In this document: positions 10,735 through 23,339 of the stretch, piece after piece
Layout: each line of letters starts with the position of its first letter
How positions within the stretch are numbered: position 1 is the first letter of the stretch
From: Zoroaster sp. YZ-2022
Lineage: Eukaryota; Echinodermata; Asteroidea; Forcipulatida; Zoroasteridae
Assembly (NCBI GenBank): GCA_029582265.1
Contig: CM055837.1
Location: 15,660,369-15,724,368 of the forward strand
Length of the DNA stretch: 64,000 nt
Direction of reading: 5' to 3'
Position numbers and translations under genes: made by a program
The notes under the pieces: generated by a model
Databases searched by the model: none
What the model saw: only the letters and a program-made list of their open reading frames with translations
What the model was told of the DNA's origin: nothing

Positions 10735-11130
10735 ATATCAACATTTTCAAAAGTAAGGAAAATTTGTATTCTAATTATTTACAAGGCATTATTATGGATT
10801 TGGACAATAAACTAGATCTGAGCGTTTTATGCGGGGATACTCTCTAAAACGGAAATATAGAATAAACATCACACATTTTAACTCTTGGATATTATCGATG
10901 CAGAATATCTAACAGTTTCAAGGTAAGTTGGATTTATTTACCAACACATTACCAATATGGATCATGACTCACAGTATTATGTGAAATATATTGTGTTTAT
11001 TTAAGTATTTTTACCAATCAAAAACTTCGTGTTAGAATTAACACCCAGTGGTTATTTGATTCTTCCATGAGTGTTCATATTGGAAAAAGCTGTCCAATAT
11101 TAACATCACTCTTGTAGAAATTGTGAATTA
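10735..11130. repeat. Interspersed repeat C
   Basis: Shared words (CTCTAAAACGGAAATAT, ACTCTTGGATATTAT, CATATTGGAAAAAGCTG, ACATCACTCTTGTAG) recur at 19300-19850 and 25140-25690. All copies are diverged. The repeat abuts one gap, and another copy lies just before the second gap, so it may have hindered assembly. Confidence 0.6.
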
Positions 11131-11760
11131 TTATTTTTACGCCTAAGTTTATTTGGTTTTGAGATAGGTATGAAACACCTGTTGTCATTCCGACTGACCT
11201 GTTATCATTTCTAAACAAAACAAAATGTGAAATGTGTGTATAAAACGAACAGTTCCTATGTTATAATAAGTGAGCCTACATAGATCGGATATGTATTTGG
11301 AGACACAAAATTCAACTTCCCACAATGAATATGCAAAATATAAATGTTTTTTCACAATTTTGTCGTCAAAGTTGTACGGTACAACATTGGTAATTACCAG
11401 ATTATCAACAAATAATTATATACAATTATATATATTGGTGTAAAGGTGGGATAATTTATTCCCCTGTGCATATTAGGCAAACAAGGATTTGAAAACTCAA
11501 TTTTTAAAGTGTTGCATGTCCGGAAACTTTTTGAAATGTTTACAAGTTAATTTTTTATGATATATTTCTTGAAACTAGAGGGTTGAACTAAAATGTACGT
11601 TGCCAAATACCAATGTTGTACCAAAACAACATCAACTGAATCACTTACCATGGTGGGGAACAAGAATTAAATCAAGTGTTTATCTCCCGACGCAAGAATT
11701 TCACCAAACTATATATATCGCGGAACCCACTGCTATTATGCGATTCTAATAGCCGGTCAT
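11130..11760. other. AT-rich spacer, no gene seen
   Basis: Read on both strands, no splice-compatible exon or domain is apparent. Confidence 0.45.
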
Positions 11761-11764
11761 TTGT

Positions 11765-11905
11765 TATCCGGGCAAGCTCGGTGGTCGAGAGGTTAAGACG
11801 TCTGCACTGGTATGCAGGAGGTCGTGGGTTCGAATCCCACCTGAGTCGCCTGTAGTTTTTCACAGACACTCGAAAACAGTGCTATACACACGTCGATTAT
11901 TGTAG
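11765..11905 (+). mobile_element. tRNA-derived SINE head or tRNA-like sequence
   Basis: A box-like GGTCGAGAGGTTAAGACG and B box GGGTTCGAATCCC lie 70 nt apart (about 11780-11845), with a stem CTGCA/TGCAG at the anticodon position. The loop is 6 nt and the acceptor stem pairs poorly, so a working tRNA is unlikely. The following CTGTAGTTTTTCACAGACAC is typical of a SINE body rather than a tRNA trailer. Confidence 0.5.
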
Positions 11906-12075
11906 GGCAAAATTAAATCAATTGAATCCTTCAACATATGTTAATTTGTGTACTACCCTCATTGATTCTTATCTACAAATTTATCAAAACTTTGAAAGCT
12001 GCAATTGGACTTCAAGGTTTTATAAGCATAAATAAATAAGTGAAACAAATAAAAATAAAATAATAATAATAATAA

Positions 12076-12330
12076 CTAGAGCTTAAGTGTTTTGTTAGAA
12101 CAAACACACGGTGTTCGAGTGGAACTTCGGTTCAATCAAATTATCATCGATGATGTCAATATCATATTAGCAAGGGTTTATCATCTTTTATAATAACAAT
12201 ATCAATTTCATATTCAAAAGACATATCAATTTTGCGTTAGAAATGTATGTTGATTTGAACTTCCTGTTTGGACAGGAAGTAAGGTCACATTAGGTGGCGT
12301 TTGAAGGGGTCATATATATGACCTCCTCAT
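12076..12330 (-). mobile_element. Helitron-like non-autonomous element
   Basis: On the minus strand it ends with a hairpin GTGTTTGTTC/AACAAAACAC, then TTAAGCTCTAG and T. Its body matches 7190-7368 (CTAACGCAAA, ATAAAAGATGA, GACATCATCGATGATAATTTGA) and it carries the CTTCCTGTC-type palindrome. The 5' boundary, near 12330, is a guess. A short (TAA)n lies just left of the 3' end. Confidence 0.55.
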
Positions 12331-14940
12331 GAATTATGAAAAAATAACAAATTTGTCAACTTATACATCAAATTGAAGCTATGAGGATATGACCTTTTAA
12401 AATTTGTAAAAATCGTTACTTCGTGCCACCTTCAATTGAACCATTGGCAAGCATTTATGGTAACTCATTTCACAAGAATTACAAGCTATTAATTAATGTA
12501 TAGGAATTCAATTGTTTTTTCTAATAGGTCATTTAATTCTTGAGATATTGGCTGTTGAACCTTGGAAAAGATTGTGAGATTTAAGCAATAAATTAGAAAT
12601 TAAGTGTGACTTGAAACACAATGTTTTTATTTTAAATATTGACACTAGCCCAACACATAATGCTTTTCAAAAGAAACCATGCTAGATGATAAATCAACAT
12701 TAAAAATCACTCATAATGAAAATAGTTTGCCAGGGTTGTAGGTAGCCAGATCAACCTATTCAAGCGTTATTATGGGCATAAAGTCACAAAAGTTGATTTA
12801 GGGTAGAAGGGGGACTACATATATAGTAACTGGATTAAACTTGGCTGCCAAAATTCAAAGAGCAGGAAGTAAGTGGGTTAAATTGTTTTGGGAGAGTTGG
12901 GGGTTACTGAAGGCACTGAAACATGGAAGACCATATATAAATATTTCCCCTTTCCTTTCCTTCCAGCTAATGTAGCCTTTCATTAGAAAACAAGCTTATA
13001 ACTACTACATGATAAAGTTGGAAGAAAAGGTTGCATCCATGCTTTCCATCATCTTCCACTGCCCCCGCACTGAAGAGTTTTTGTCATAAAGTAAATAATT
13101 CCCAATTCAAACAAAATTAAATGTAATTATATCCTCCACTGGATCAGAAATCTGATAATTGGTTGCCCTTTTCACTTTGTTTATGGAAAAACCTTTCAAT
13201 TTTAGATTCGTAAACTGGAAGCCAACATTGAGTATTTATCTCTTGTACAAAATAAATGTAATCTTTATTTATAATAATACTTCACTTTCAGGTTAAGTTT
13301 ATAAAAATATAATGATAACTTGACAAATGATATGGTGACACTGTAATCAAGCATCTCCTTATTGTGACATGTTAAACTGTCTTTGTTTTCACCTATACCT
13401 GCAACATAATAAAAAATAATTAATGAACATTTGAAAACAAATTCTACATATAATATCAATAACAGATAGCCACATTGCCTTCAAATAATTTGTTGTTCAC
13501 ACATTTGTTATGTGTTTTGTGAACTGTGTATTTCAATAAAGGAATACATTTGTTAATAATAACGTTATAAGAGCCCTTATCAGTAAATCTCTGTAGTTTG
13601 ATATTCTTTGTTGTGCATATCAATTACGTAATTGCATGACATACGGCGAGCGTTTAACATGGAACAGCGCAAAACAAATTATAGGGGCGAGGACGATTGT
13701 TGAAGGGTGGAGTGATTATATTAGCGCAGTACCGCACAGTACCGTTAAATTTGCCGGGGTGAAGCGTCTCCCTTCCTCCTGAAAACATGGACCCGCCCCT
13801 AAAACAGGTAAAACACAACAATTGGGGGTGTACATCTACACAACACATATAATTGCAGATAAGTATCAGATAAAAGGTTACACACAGTAAATGTGCTGCT
13901 AGGGTCAGACTGGACATTGATCTTTTGTCCCCTCAACCTTTCGATCTTCATCTGAACATGTATTATCTAATTCAGGCAAAAAAATGTTTTGGGGTCTTCT
14001 GCCCCCACTTCCATCAATCTAGCTCCGCCCCAATATAGTTGAGCCAACTACTGGGCCTCAAGTTTATACGTGTAGTTCATCTGTTTACCGTTTATTGTTA
14101 CACCGCGTTTACACTTTCACAAGGAGTATCAGATCCCAGTGTGATCAACGGCTAAAGTGTAAACGGAAGAACCATCAGGATGTGATCCTCCAATTTGATC
14201 TGCCTCTCCTCAAAGCAGAATTAGATGATACAAGGAGGATCCAAACACAAGAGTTAACGTATACTAGGATCATATCCAGCAATAACCCAAAGTGATCGAT
14301 CAGTACGGACGGGGAAATGATAACACCAAATCATAGTTGCCAATATCTGAAGTCATTATCAAGGGGTTGATCCTATAGACCATTCCCTGGGCCAACACGT
14401 AGGGGTATATATATCCCTCATCATCATCATGAATAACAATTAAAAACATAAGGCCACGGTTGATCCTCGTGCTGTATAGTTCTAGGTTGCCGTGCGTGCC
14501 TTCGACTAGGGTAATACACATACTCAAAATACACTGGGCGGGTAAAATAGCAACATCAAACTGAAGAAAACGATCAATCCTTTAAAATCAGTAGATACTG
14601 TGCAGAGGCACAGGGTTCTGGGAATAATCAAGAGGAACCTCTACAACTGGACAAAATATTATATAAAGCTCTTCTAATGGGCAACTAATATGAGTTTGCT
14701 TATACAGGGTATGGAGAACCATAAACTGATTACACTGAATGACACAGCGAGAAATGAGACAAAGACCTGATCATTATTGCAACATGTACATGACAGGGAT
14801 TTATAAGGTTTACATTGACACGCACATGTAATTGATTCCACGATGGATGTGATGATGAGATGCATGGTTGCTCCCTGCAATGATAACCTGCACGTAGTCT
14901 TTTTGGAAATACGTTTTGGTGATTTGATGATCTAGTAACT
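12331..14940. other. Long AT-rich spacer, no gene supported
   Basis: Only short chance ORFs are present. Between about 13640 and 13830, C/G-rich words (AAAACATGGACCCGCCCC) hint at a decayed transposon end. Nothing else can be assigned. Confidence 0.45.
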
Positions 14941-14944
14941 TGTA

Positions 14945-14987
14945 ATAATGACGACGACGACGACGACAACGACGACTACGACGACGA
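14945..14987. repeat. (ACG)n microsatellite
   Basis: An ACG/GAC trinucleotide run with a few interruptions, next to the truncated SINE that follows. Confidence 0.8.
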
Positions 14988-14989
14988 AT

Positions 14990-15500
14990 ATTGCGCCAAT
15001 ATGCGCCAAGTTTGACGCTCATGGCGCATGGGCATTATTACCCTTTTCGGTACATTTTGCTGCCATTCCAGAATCACCAGGGCAAGCCCCTTCTCTTTCA
15101 GGATATTAAACACCAGGGCAAGCCCCTTCTCTTTCACGATATTAAACACCAGGGCAAGCCCCTTCTCTTCCACGATATTAAACACCAGGGCGAGCCCCTT
15201 CTCTTTCACGATATTAAACACCGGGGCAAGCCTCTTCTCTTTCGCGATATTAACCACCAGGGCAAGCACCTTCTCTTCCACGATGTTAAACACCAGGGCA
15301 AGCCCCTTCTCTTTCACAATATTAAACACCAGGGCAAGCCCCTTCTCTTTCACGATAAGTGTCTTGGGTTGAAGCAGTTATGGTTAAGTACTCATGGACA
15401 CAAGCGCCGCAACCAGCCAGGACGGGTTTTAAACACACATTCTAACAACGCAAGAACTTGAATCCGATGCAATACACCGCAAGGCTGCGGCACTCCTTTT
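14990..15500 (-). mobile_element. SINE copy carrying a 36-bp minisatellite
   Basis: Read on the minus strand, the right flank (15500-15360) matches the SINE head (GAATCCGATGC, AACACACATTC, then the block TACTCATGGACACAAG in + orientation). The left flank (15000-15060) matches its 3' tail (TTTGACGCTCATGGCGCAT). Between them the SINE body is replaced by tandem repeats. Confidence 0.6.
15078..15357. repeat. 36-bp minisatellite, about 8 units
   Basis: Each unit contains CACCAGGGCAAGCCCCTTCT and TTTCACGATATTAAA. Units differ by single bases (CCGGGGCAAGCC, TTCGCGATATTAACC). All three frames stay open on one or both strands because the unit length is a multiple of three, so the ORFs here are not genes. 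Confidence 0.85.
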
Positions 15501-15556
15501 ACTAAATGAATGTATACAATGAATGTATATATAATGTAACGATATTAGGTTGGAAA

Positions 15557-15880
15557 ACTCTGAACCATTGCAATATATATTCAAGTTCATTGTCTCATAA
15601 TAAACCAACCAGGCATCTACAGAGATCATCTTATATAATTTGTGTATGAATAATTGATGTAAATTGTATCACTTTATGATATTATGGATATAAAGGATTA
15701 TTATGGATATAAAGGAACAACTCTGAACCATTGCAATATATATTCAAGTTCATTGTCTCATAATAAACCAACCAGGCATCTACAGAGATCATCTTATATA
15801 ATTTGTGTATGAATAATTGATGTAAATTGTATCACTTTATGATATTATGGATATAAAGGAACAACAATTATTAATTACTT
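15557..15880. repeat. 163-bp tandem duplication
   Basis: The segment starting CTCTGAACCATTGCAATATA is present at 15558 and again at 15721, nearly identical to about 15860, including ATTGATGTAAATTGTATCAC. This is a recent local duplication. Confidence 0.85.
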
Positions 15881-15944
15881 TTCTTATTATACATAGAGCA
15901 TTTTCCAAAAAGCTCACATTTAACGGATGATCTAGGGGAATTGC

Positions 15945-16690
15945 CCATCACCTCCCCTTTTATTGCGGTGTGTGTACATTTACCATACGTTTTGAGTATA
16001 TTTCTCTTGTTTGGCAATCTTCCTCCCTTTTTATTTGCGGTGTGTGTACATTTACCATACGTTTTTGTGTATATCTCTCTTGTTTGGCAATCTTCCTCCA
16101 CTTTTATTATTGCGGTGTTATTATTGTACATTTACCATACGTTTTTTGAGTATAATTAATGTAGTTCTTCCTCCCTTTTTATTGCGGTGATGTGTACATT
16201 TACCATACGTTTTGAGTATATATCTCTCTTGTTTGGCAATCTTCCTCCCTTTTATTGCGGTGTGTGTACACATTTTACCACTTACGTTTTTGAGTATATC
16301 TCTCTTGTTTGTAATCTTCCTCCCTTTTATTGAGGTGTGCGTACATTTTACCATGACGTTTTTGAGTATATCTCTCTTGTTTGGCTTAATCTTCCTCCCT
16401 TTTATTGGGGTGTGTGTGCATTTTACCATACGTTTTTGAGTATATCTCTCTCTCTTGTTTGGCAATCTTCCTCCCTTTTATTGCAGTGTGTGTACATTTA
16501 CCATACGTTTTGAGTATATCTCTCTTGTTTGTGCAATCTTCACTCCTTTTATTGCGGTGTGTGTACATTTACCATACGTTTTTGAGTATATCTCTCTCTT
16601 GTTTGGCAATCTTCCTCCACCTTTTATTGCGGTGTGTGTACATTTTACAGTACGTTTTTGAGTATATCTCTCTTGTTTGGAATTCTTCCT
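15945..16690. repeat. 68-70-bp minisatellite, about 11 units
   Basis: The unit contains CTCCCTTTTATTGCGGTGTG, TACATTTACCATACGTTTT and GAGTATATCTCTCTTGTTTG. Units vary by short indels. Reading frames are open over parts of both strands only because of the repetition. Confidence 0.85.
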
Positions 16691-16699
16691 CCTTTTTGC

Positions 16700-17376
16700 G
16701 GTCCCCCTTTGTCGAGACCGCTTGATCCGCACCCTGTTCACATTACAGCGTTCTTTGGAAACAGAAAGACAATACAAGGTTTCACTGCCGATAGTTGTAT
16801 GAATCCTATAATATGTCTGTGTCTTTTGTCCACTACATGTCTGTGAATCGCCTAGCCATTATGGATGAAGTACGCCTATTAATATAGTAATTTTAATATT
16901 GACTCAAACTTCATTGTTCTACAAGGCACCTATATGTTCTTACTGAGTAATGTGAGTCATTGTATATACAACAACAAGAACAATTAGGAATACTCATCAA
17001 AACAATAATACAAAATGCACATACAAAATGTCTGTTGAAGCTCGAGTTGGTGACTCAGACTCGAGGTCCGACTCGACCACTAATAATTGTTGTGGCCGTG
17101 GCGATTTGACTTGACTTGGACAACATTTACTTGTGACTTGAAATGACTTGAGTAGAATTTGAGTTTGATGACGGTATTGCCAACATATAGTTACAAAGAT
17201 CTAGATATAGATGATCACTTTTTTAGTTGGAATCACGGCTTAAAACAAATGTACGTTGTGGCGGATTGTGTATTACTATTATTAGCCTGTAATACATGTA
17301 GACTACATACCATGTATGTGTACTGTAAAATGTGTGCATACATGTCTATTCTTCGCATACAATCCGCCGTAATATT
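16700..17376. other. Spacer without a recognisable gene
   Basis: The stretch 17040-17160 is rich in GACTTG/CTCGA words, a low-complexity repeat also seen near 4980-5100. Nothing else is supported. Confidence 0.4.
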
Positions 17377-18162
17377 GGCCCTGTCCACACTGTTGCGTAT
17401 CGTACTAGCGTATGCACAGCGTATGAAATTATCACTCATACGCTGGTATGCGTGACCATACTAGGGGTACATTAGGCATGGGTTGTATACGTTTCAAAAA
17501 AGCACCGGTGGGTATGCGCTGGCATGCGCTTTGGCATACGCTGGCATACGCTGAGGCAGAAATAAATTTTTTAAGCATGCTTAAAAAATTGTGCATGTAT
17601 GCGGACGTATGGTTAATACGCTAAGCATACGCTGGGCATACGCTGAATACGCTAGAAAGGTACGATAATGGGTACGTTACTCGCCATGGGTCGAGTACGC
17701 TGGACGCAAGTTGCCATACGTTGTGGAAGGCCGCCGATTATTATAGGCACTTTGTCACGTGATGAGGCGGATAGGCGGTCACGCTGGGCATGCGCAGTTC
17801 ATACGCATACTCATACGCTAGCCATACGCGAAGAGAACGCTGACAGCCATACGCTGGTCATACGCTGTTCATACGCCATGACAGACGCTGGTCCAGCCGC
17901 TGACATTTGCTGACATTCGCTGTCCATACGCTGTCAATACGCTTGCCATACGCTACTCATACGCTACTTAGTTGAGGTGGATACGTGCGCTATATAAATC
18001 GTATACATTATTACATTATTATTATTACTCATAGGTTCAATACTGTAAGTATACGCACCAATTCTGTATTTTCAGGGAACTTTTGTGCGTATGAAAAGTT
18101 ATATTATGAATTTTCATACGACACTCTTACGTTTCTCTCATACGCAACAGTGTGACAGGGCC
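17377..18162. mobile_element. MITE-like element with GGCCCTGTC ends, filled with CATACGCT repeats
   Basis: The left end GGCCCTGTCCACACTGTTGC and the right end (complement of GCAACAGTGTGACAGGGCC) are inverted repeats. The interior holds dozens of CATACGCT or GCGTATG words, spaced 8-20 bp, in both orientations. At about 17965-18030 it also carries a fragment of the SINE 3' tail (GGTGGATACGTGCGCTATAT plus ATT). No target duplication is clear. Confidence 0.6.
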
Positions 18163-19300
18163 ATTATGGCCCTGATGGGTATTATGGATAAATGCTACAT
18201 TAACACTCAAAGTGGTTTATAGAAACGACTGGAAAAGAGGTTATAGTGACACTATTTATCTATATTAAGAATTCGTAATGTATTGAACAAAAATAATTAT
18301 AATTATGTTGGGGGTAGGCTTGACAAATGCTTTCCCGTAAAAACGCTATGAGGAAGGGCGTTACAAATTCCTTCCTATAATTAACACATATAATGCCTTA
18401 CAAAAAATACAAGTCTACTTCGATAGTTTGATTTGGTGGTTTATTTGCTGAGAAGCTCCATTTGCTGATTAAAAACCGATATGGGGGCGTGTCACATCAC
18501 ACCCCACGACCCTGCAGTCAAAAGAAAAGTGTAAAAAAACTCACATTTTTGGTTTGTGTTTTCTCTGATGAAATGCGATTTTTTTTTTACAAGGATGACT
18601 GTACCTTTATTAATTTCACATCAAGTAAGCTTTTCCTGATAATAATTCTGTCATATTGCTTAATCAGGTTATTATCAATGTTGTTTTATTTTCTTTAGGT
18701 TTATAGTGAAAATGAGTGTTAAGTGACAAATGCATTTTCTAAAATGTATGGAAACTTCCATTTTCATATTATGAAACAATTAGTTGATGCCCTCCAACCT
18801 TTGTAGGCATCTCCCATTTGATTTGTTCACGTTTTTCAACCGAGGACATTTGCAAATATTAATCGCAAACCGAGGACCCATTATTCTATTTTCTTAAATA
18901 AGTTCTCGGTTAAAACCCAAACCCAAAGCACACATAATTTCAGATTGTATTTCGGCAAAGTTGTGTAGGTACCGCTCACAGGAACAGACGGTTTGAAGTT
19001 AAATCTACACTTGACGTAAAACAGCTGCATTATTTTAATAACACAATAAGGCCTACCATAAACAATTACCAAAAACAAAAGCGTAGACAATTTCAAAATT
19101 GTTTCTATGTTTTGCGATTTCGGTGGCAATGATGCCGCTTAGCTCCAACTCCTTCCATCTACATTTCAGCCTCCAGAGATGCAGCGCTTTTCAATGTCAT
19201 GAACTCCGAAGTACATGAAACAGGAGAAAATATATAATAGTTCCACAAATTACCGTGACTTGTGACATCAGCCTATTATAATAATGTATTGGTGGGGCAA
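18163..19300. other. AT-rich spacer, no gene seen
   Basis: No exon-like ORF. The block 18570-18720 shows weak resemblance to 44230-44400 (TTTCACATCAAGT), perhaps an old repeat. Confidence 0.4.
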
Positions 19301-19850
19301 GAGCATTTAAGGTATCGACGTCGAGTTTTAATTTCATTGTGATCGTTTTTCCCATTAGCATTTCACCAGCGAAATAGGAAAATATATCACATCTTAACTC
19401 TTGGATATTATGGATATGGACAACAAACTAGATCTGTCGTTTATCTGGATCTGGATCTGGATTGTTATACTCCATCAAAGCGAGTAAATCCACATCCACT
19501 ACAGGATATACAGGATTAATCTCTAAAACGGAAATATTGGAAAAACATCTCACATAATAGGAAAAACATCTCTCACATTTTAACTCTCTGGATATTATCG
19601 ACCAGACAATAAACGCTATCTGACGTTTATGAGGGATATAGTCTCTAAAACAGAAATAGTAGGATAAACATCTCACATCTTAACTCTTGGATATTATCGA
19701 GGGCAGAATATCCAACAGTTCCAAGGTGGTGGGCAATTATTATTATTATTTACAAGGCATACAACATGGATCATGGTTCACTTAACATTGTGGAAATAAT
19801 TGGTGTTTACTTTAAGTATCTTTACCAAAAGAGTTGAGTACGTTCTTGTT
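19300..19850. repeat. Interspersed repeat C with internal tandem units
   Basis: Units with AACATCTCACATTTTAACTC and GGATATTATCGA recur several times between 19380 and 19700. The tail resembles 10900-11000. Confidence 0.6.
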
Positions 19851-20507
19851 GAAATCAAAAAAGCAATGCATTTTTTTAGTAGATTTATTTTTTTACACAT
19901 GCTGAGGTCTAAGATATATATTACTCCAAGGTTGTTTGCAATTTCAGTTTGGAAAAGTACACATTAGTTATAGAAAAGAAATCATGTATCTCATTGATCA
20001 CTGCTAACTTTAACTTTTGTACTGTCATTGAAATAGAGGCTGTTTGCTGATGCACGGGGAGGGGTGGGATGGAGCTTATTTCTAGGCCCACGGAGATGAG
20101 CGATATCATTACTGCTCTTACGAGACAAATCCGGTGCATTACACGGGCCAGTAGGGTCAGTGTCATCTCTGGAACTCTTGTGTTTTGTAACAGAGGTCCG
20201 TTGTAAATTCTTTATTTGATTCGTAGTTTCGCTCTTGTTGTTCTGAGTGAGATGTCAAGGGATAGTGGGACACCAAACCTCCCGATATTATCTTGTGTGC
20301 GACCGTTTCATCTGTTTGGTCGGGGATGGGGTACGCTTTCCATTCATATATGGTGAACTGATCATCAACGATCATTATGTACTTGTTTCCTCGTTCGTTT
20401 TATACAACAGTATAATTCAAATTGTTACATTAATAGAAGTTAAGACTCCAGTAGTTCGAGAATTGTGTATTTTATTTTATCTGTTTTATGTTGTTGTTAT
20501 TTATTTA
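19850..20507. other. Spacer, no gene seen
   Basis: Both strands contain only short chance ORFs without splice support. Confidence 0.4.
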
Positions 20508-22145
20508 TTAGCTGTTTTCGCAGCGAAGCGCAACCGAAACAGCTCTAGTTTTGTTAAAGTTTTTTCTTTTTAATTTTTCAGCGCTTTTGCGTACCGAGAA
20601 CGGTGCATTTGCAATAACACATGTTTCATTCTGAACGCCTCTTTGCAGTGTTCCATAAATGCGTTGCAATGAAACAAGGGGACCAAAGGCAATAGTGCAA
20701 TAGTGTGCATATTGCAATGACGTCATAATTACGTCATCGGGTGTCCAAGATTACACTGATAAATCAAAGATTAATAATGAAAAACATTAAAAAATTAATA
20801 ACTCCCTGAACCACATACTGCTATCAATTTCATCTATGTGGCATATTGTGAGGTCGTTATCCACTCCGTATTTCGTGCACAGATATGACCCCATTTTGAC
20901 CTTAGCTTCCGGTCCAAACCGGAAGTTCAAATTTAAAGAGCTCTACAGCCAAGCGCATGATAAAAATAATGCTATGATTTCTGTGTATGTAATCATCAGT
21001 AGGGTGTACTCTTTTGGATAGTAGGTGTGATGACGTCATCATATGCAGAAGCGCCCTCTGGCGACAGGTTTAAAAGACTTTATTTTACAGCTTGTACCCT
21101 TGCCAATGTCACATTACCAGAAATTATATGTCATATTGTGGCTTATGAATCAACTTAAATATCAAAACAAATTACGTCATTATGACATCATCCGGGTGTC
21201 CAAGTTACACTAAGTTAAAGATTAATATTGAAAAACTATTTAAAAAATTTATAACTTTTGAACCACAATAGCTATAATTATGATCTTTGAGCCATATTGT
21301 AGGAAGTCGTTACCCACTTGACAATTCATTGCAAATATGACCGCTTATTGTGACGTTTCAGCTTCCGGTCAAAACCAGAAAGTTCAAATATAGCAATGCA
21401 ACATGACCTGCCACGACTTCACTCCCAAATCAAATTTATTCAAAAACATGATGCGCGCGTATACCGCCAGGGCAGAAACATAATGTTTTAGTTTAGGTGT
21501 GACGTCGAGAGGGCACGTGTCTATACTGTGCACTGAGAACTACTCGCACATGATGCAAAACATGGTAACCCTCATGCTAGAGCAGTGCACTCTCTCATCG
21601 CCCAACTGGCTCTTTCGACTAAAACTGACCAGTCTCCATAATCCCAACTGGCTACAAATATAAAAAGAAGGGTACTCTAGAAAGTATGGCATTTTGTGGA
21701 AGTCTGCTAACATTGAATGTAATAAACCTACTGGACATTACATTTTAGTTAACCTGCATATATGATTACTGCAACTAAACAATTCATCAGTTGTATATAT
21801 TTTGCATCCGGTGTTGAGATGGTGACATTATAGGGATACAAACAAAACATGCACACTGTCACCAGAAGTAAGCAGTGCATGTAAATGATAGTACACGTCA
21901 TCAGGTTTTTGAATTACACATTAGTTTGGAAGTTTTTCTGTTAAAACAATCATATCTCATGAACTATATGACATTAACTAACAATCTTTGTGTCATCTTG
22001 TAGCTAATTATTTGTATCACAATTCGATTCAATGATGTCATAACGACTTTCAAAAAGTCCTCACGGCTCAAAGTGGGAAGTTAATACTGAACAAAAATAG
22101 CCAGAAACAGCTGGGTATTCGTTCACGAATACAATTGAGCTCTAG
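20508..22145 (+). mobile_element. Helitron-like non-autonomous element, long copy
   Basis: The 5' part has a hairpin AGCTGTTTTCG/CGAAACAGCT followed by CTAGTTTT (20512-20555). The 3' end has a hairpin GTATTCG-TTCA-CGAATAC followed by AATTGAGCTCTAG and T (about 22118-22145). Two blocks with GCTTCCGGTC-type palindromes and TGACGTCATC or ATTACGTCAT words appear (20710-20935 and 21175-21390), suggesting that it contains two related units. No replication-initiator protein is present. Confidence 0.5.
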
Positions 22146-23330
22146 TTTTTATTTATATTTGTTTGAGGGCTAATAAATGGGATTCTCTATTGAACGCAGG
22201 TTAACAAGTATAGGCCATTATATGTATATTGTATATGAATACCACTGAAGGTCTCCAGCTTGTCTGGGCAGTTTGACTCTGAATTAGGTGTATACAACGG
22301 CTTCAAAACCTTACTAGACTAAGCTTAAATTAAATCTATATGTAAATAAAATGCAAAGCAAACCTTACTACATTATTGATAATGTATCAATCATGTCCGT
22401 ACAGTCAAAATCATAGATTTTAGATTGCTTTGTGTTTAATGTTATTATGTACTTGATTTTGTTCCTTAATCATATTTATTACGAAAACTTTCGTACAAGT
22501 TTTAAAATGGTTCCAGAATAAACTATTCAATAAAACAAATACTGGTGAACTGCTCTTAAAAACAATACAGTTTTGCTTTTCTCAGGTCCCAAAATTTGAA
22601 CCATTTCATTCTCTACGTCATTCAATGCTCCCTATGAATGTTTGTCTTCAAGAATGCCAATAACACATTTTAGACGACGTATATATGCTATAACCTTGTA
22701 CACGATGTTATATTTCTAATTATCAATATAACATTAGTACTGTACTGATGTGAAACAGTTTTAAACATGTTATTTTGTTGAATACATACATGAATATTGC
22801 TCATTGATGGAGAAAAACCAAGTCTATTAAACAGTTTAATGTACTCAGACGGTGGATTTGTTTGGACTCCGGACACGTATCTGATTCTACTCGGACAAGT
22901 ATCTGAGTTACCACAATCTTGAGAATATACATCACAAAAATAGGCTGTATATTTTAAAAATGATATCGCGAAAAAAAAAGGCTTGTGAGGCTATCTATTA
23001 ATATTCGAACATATCAGAGTATAATAGTGATCCAGTAATAGTCTAATACCACTCACTGATTTAAAGTAGGCTAACAATCATATTAGAAAGAAAACCTTTA
23101 AAATAAGATCCAACATCATCCTAAAAGCACTGACTTATCGAGTCAGGTGGCCTTCAGTCCAAACCAGCTACCTGTAACCACCTCGACAGACATTGAAAAA
23201 CAAAGCCGCGTGTTCTATGCCAATTTTCAGCATTTGCTATGTAGACATGGACTCCGGACACTTCTATAAGCAATTCCACCCACTCTTACAACACAACATT
23301 AAGTTTGATTTTCTTAGAGTTTTGAGGCTC
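22146..23330. other. AT-rich spacer, no gene supported
   Basis: The word GGACTCCGGACAC occurs at 22864 and 23249, otherwise no structure is seen. Confidence 0.4.
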
Positions 23331-23339
23331 ACTGCCTTC

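Noticed and set aside
10133..10815. Three long ORFs of about 200 codons
   Set aside because: They read through the 500-N gap and have no real sequence.
11773..11849. Functional tRNA gene
   Set aside because: A and B boxes are present, but the acceptor stem pairs badly and the anticodon loop has 6 nt; a SINE head fits better.
15078..15357. CRISPR-like array
   Set aside because: Units are contiguous without unique spacers, the setting is eukaryotic, and no cas genes are present.
14976..15461. ORFs with repeated KEKGLALVFNI or FHDIKHQGKPLL
   Set aside because: Translations of the 36-bp minisatellite; openness follows from the unit length being a multiple of three.
15941..16777. Overlapping repetitive ORFs on both strands
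   Set aside because: Translations of the ~70-bp minisatellite.
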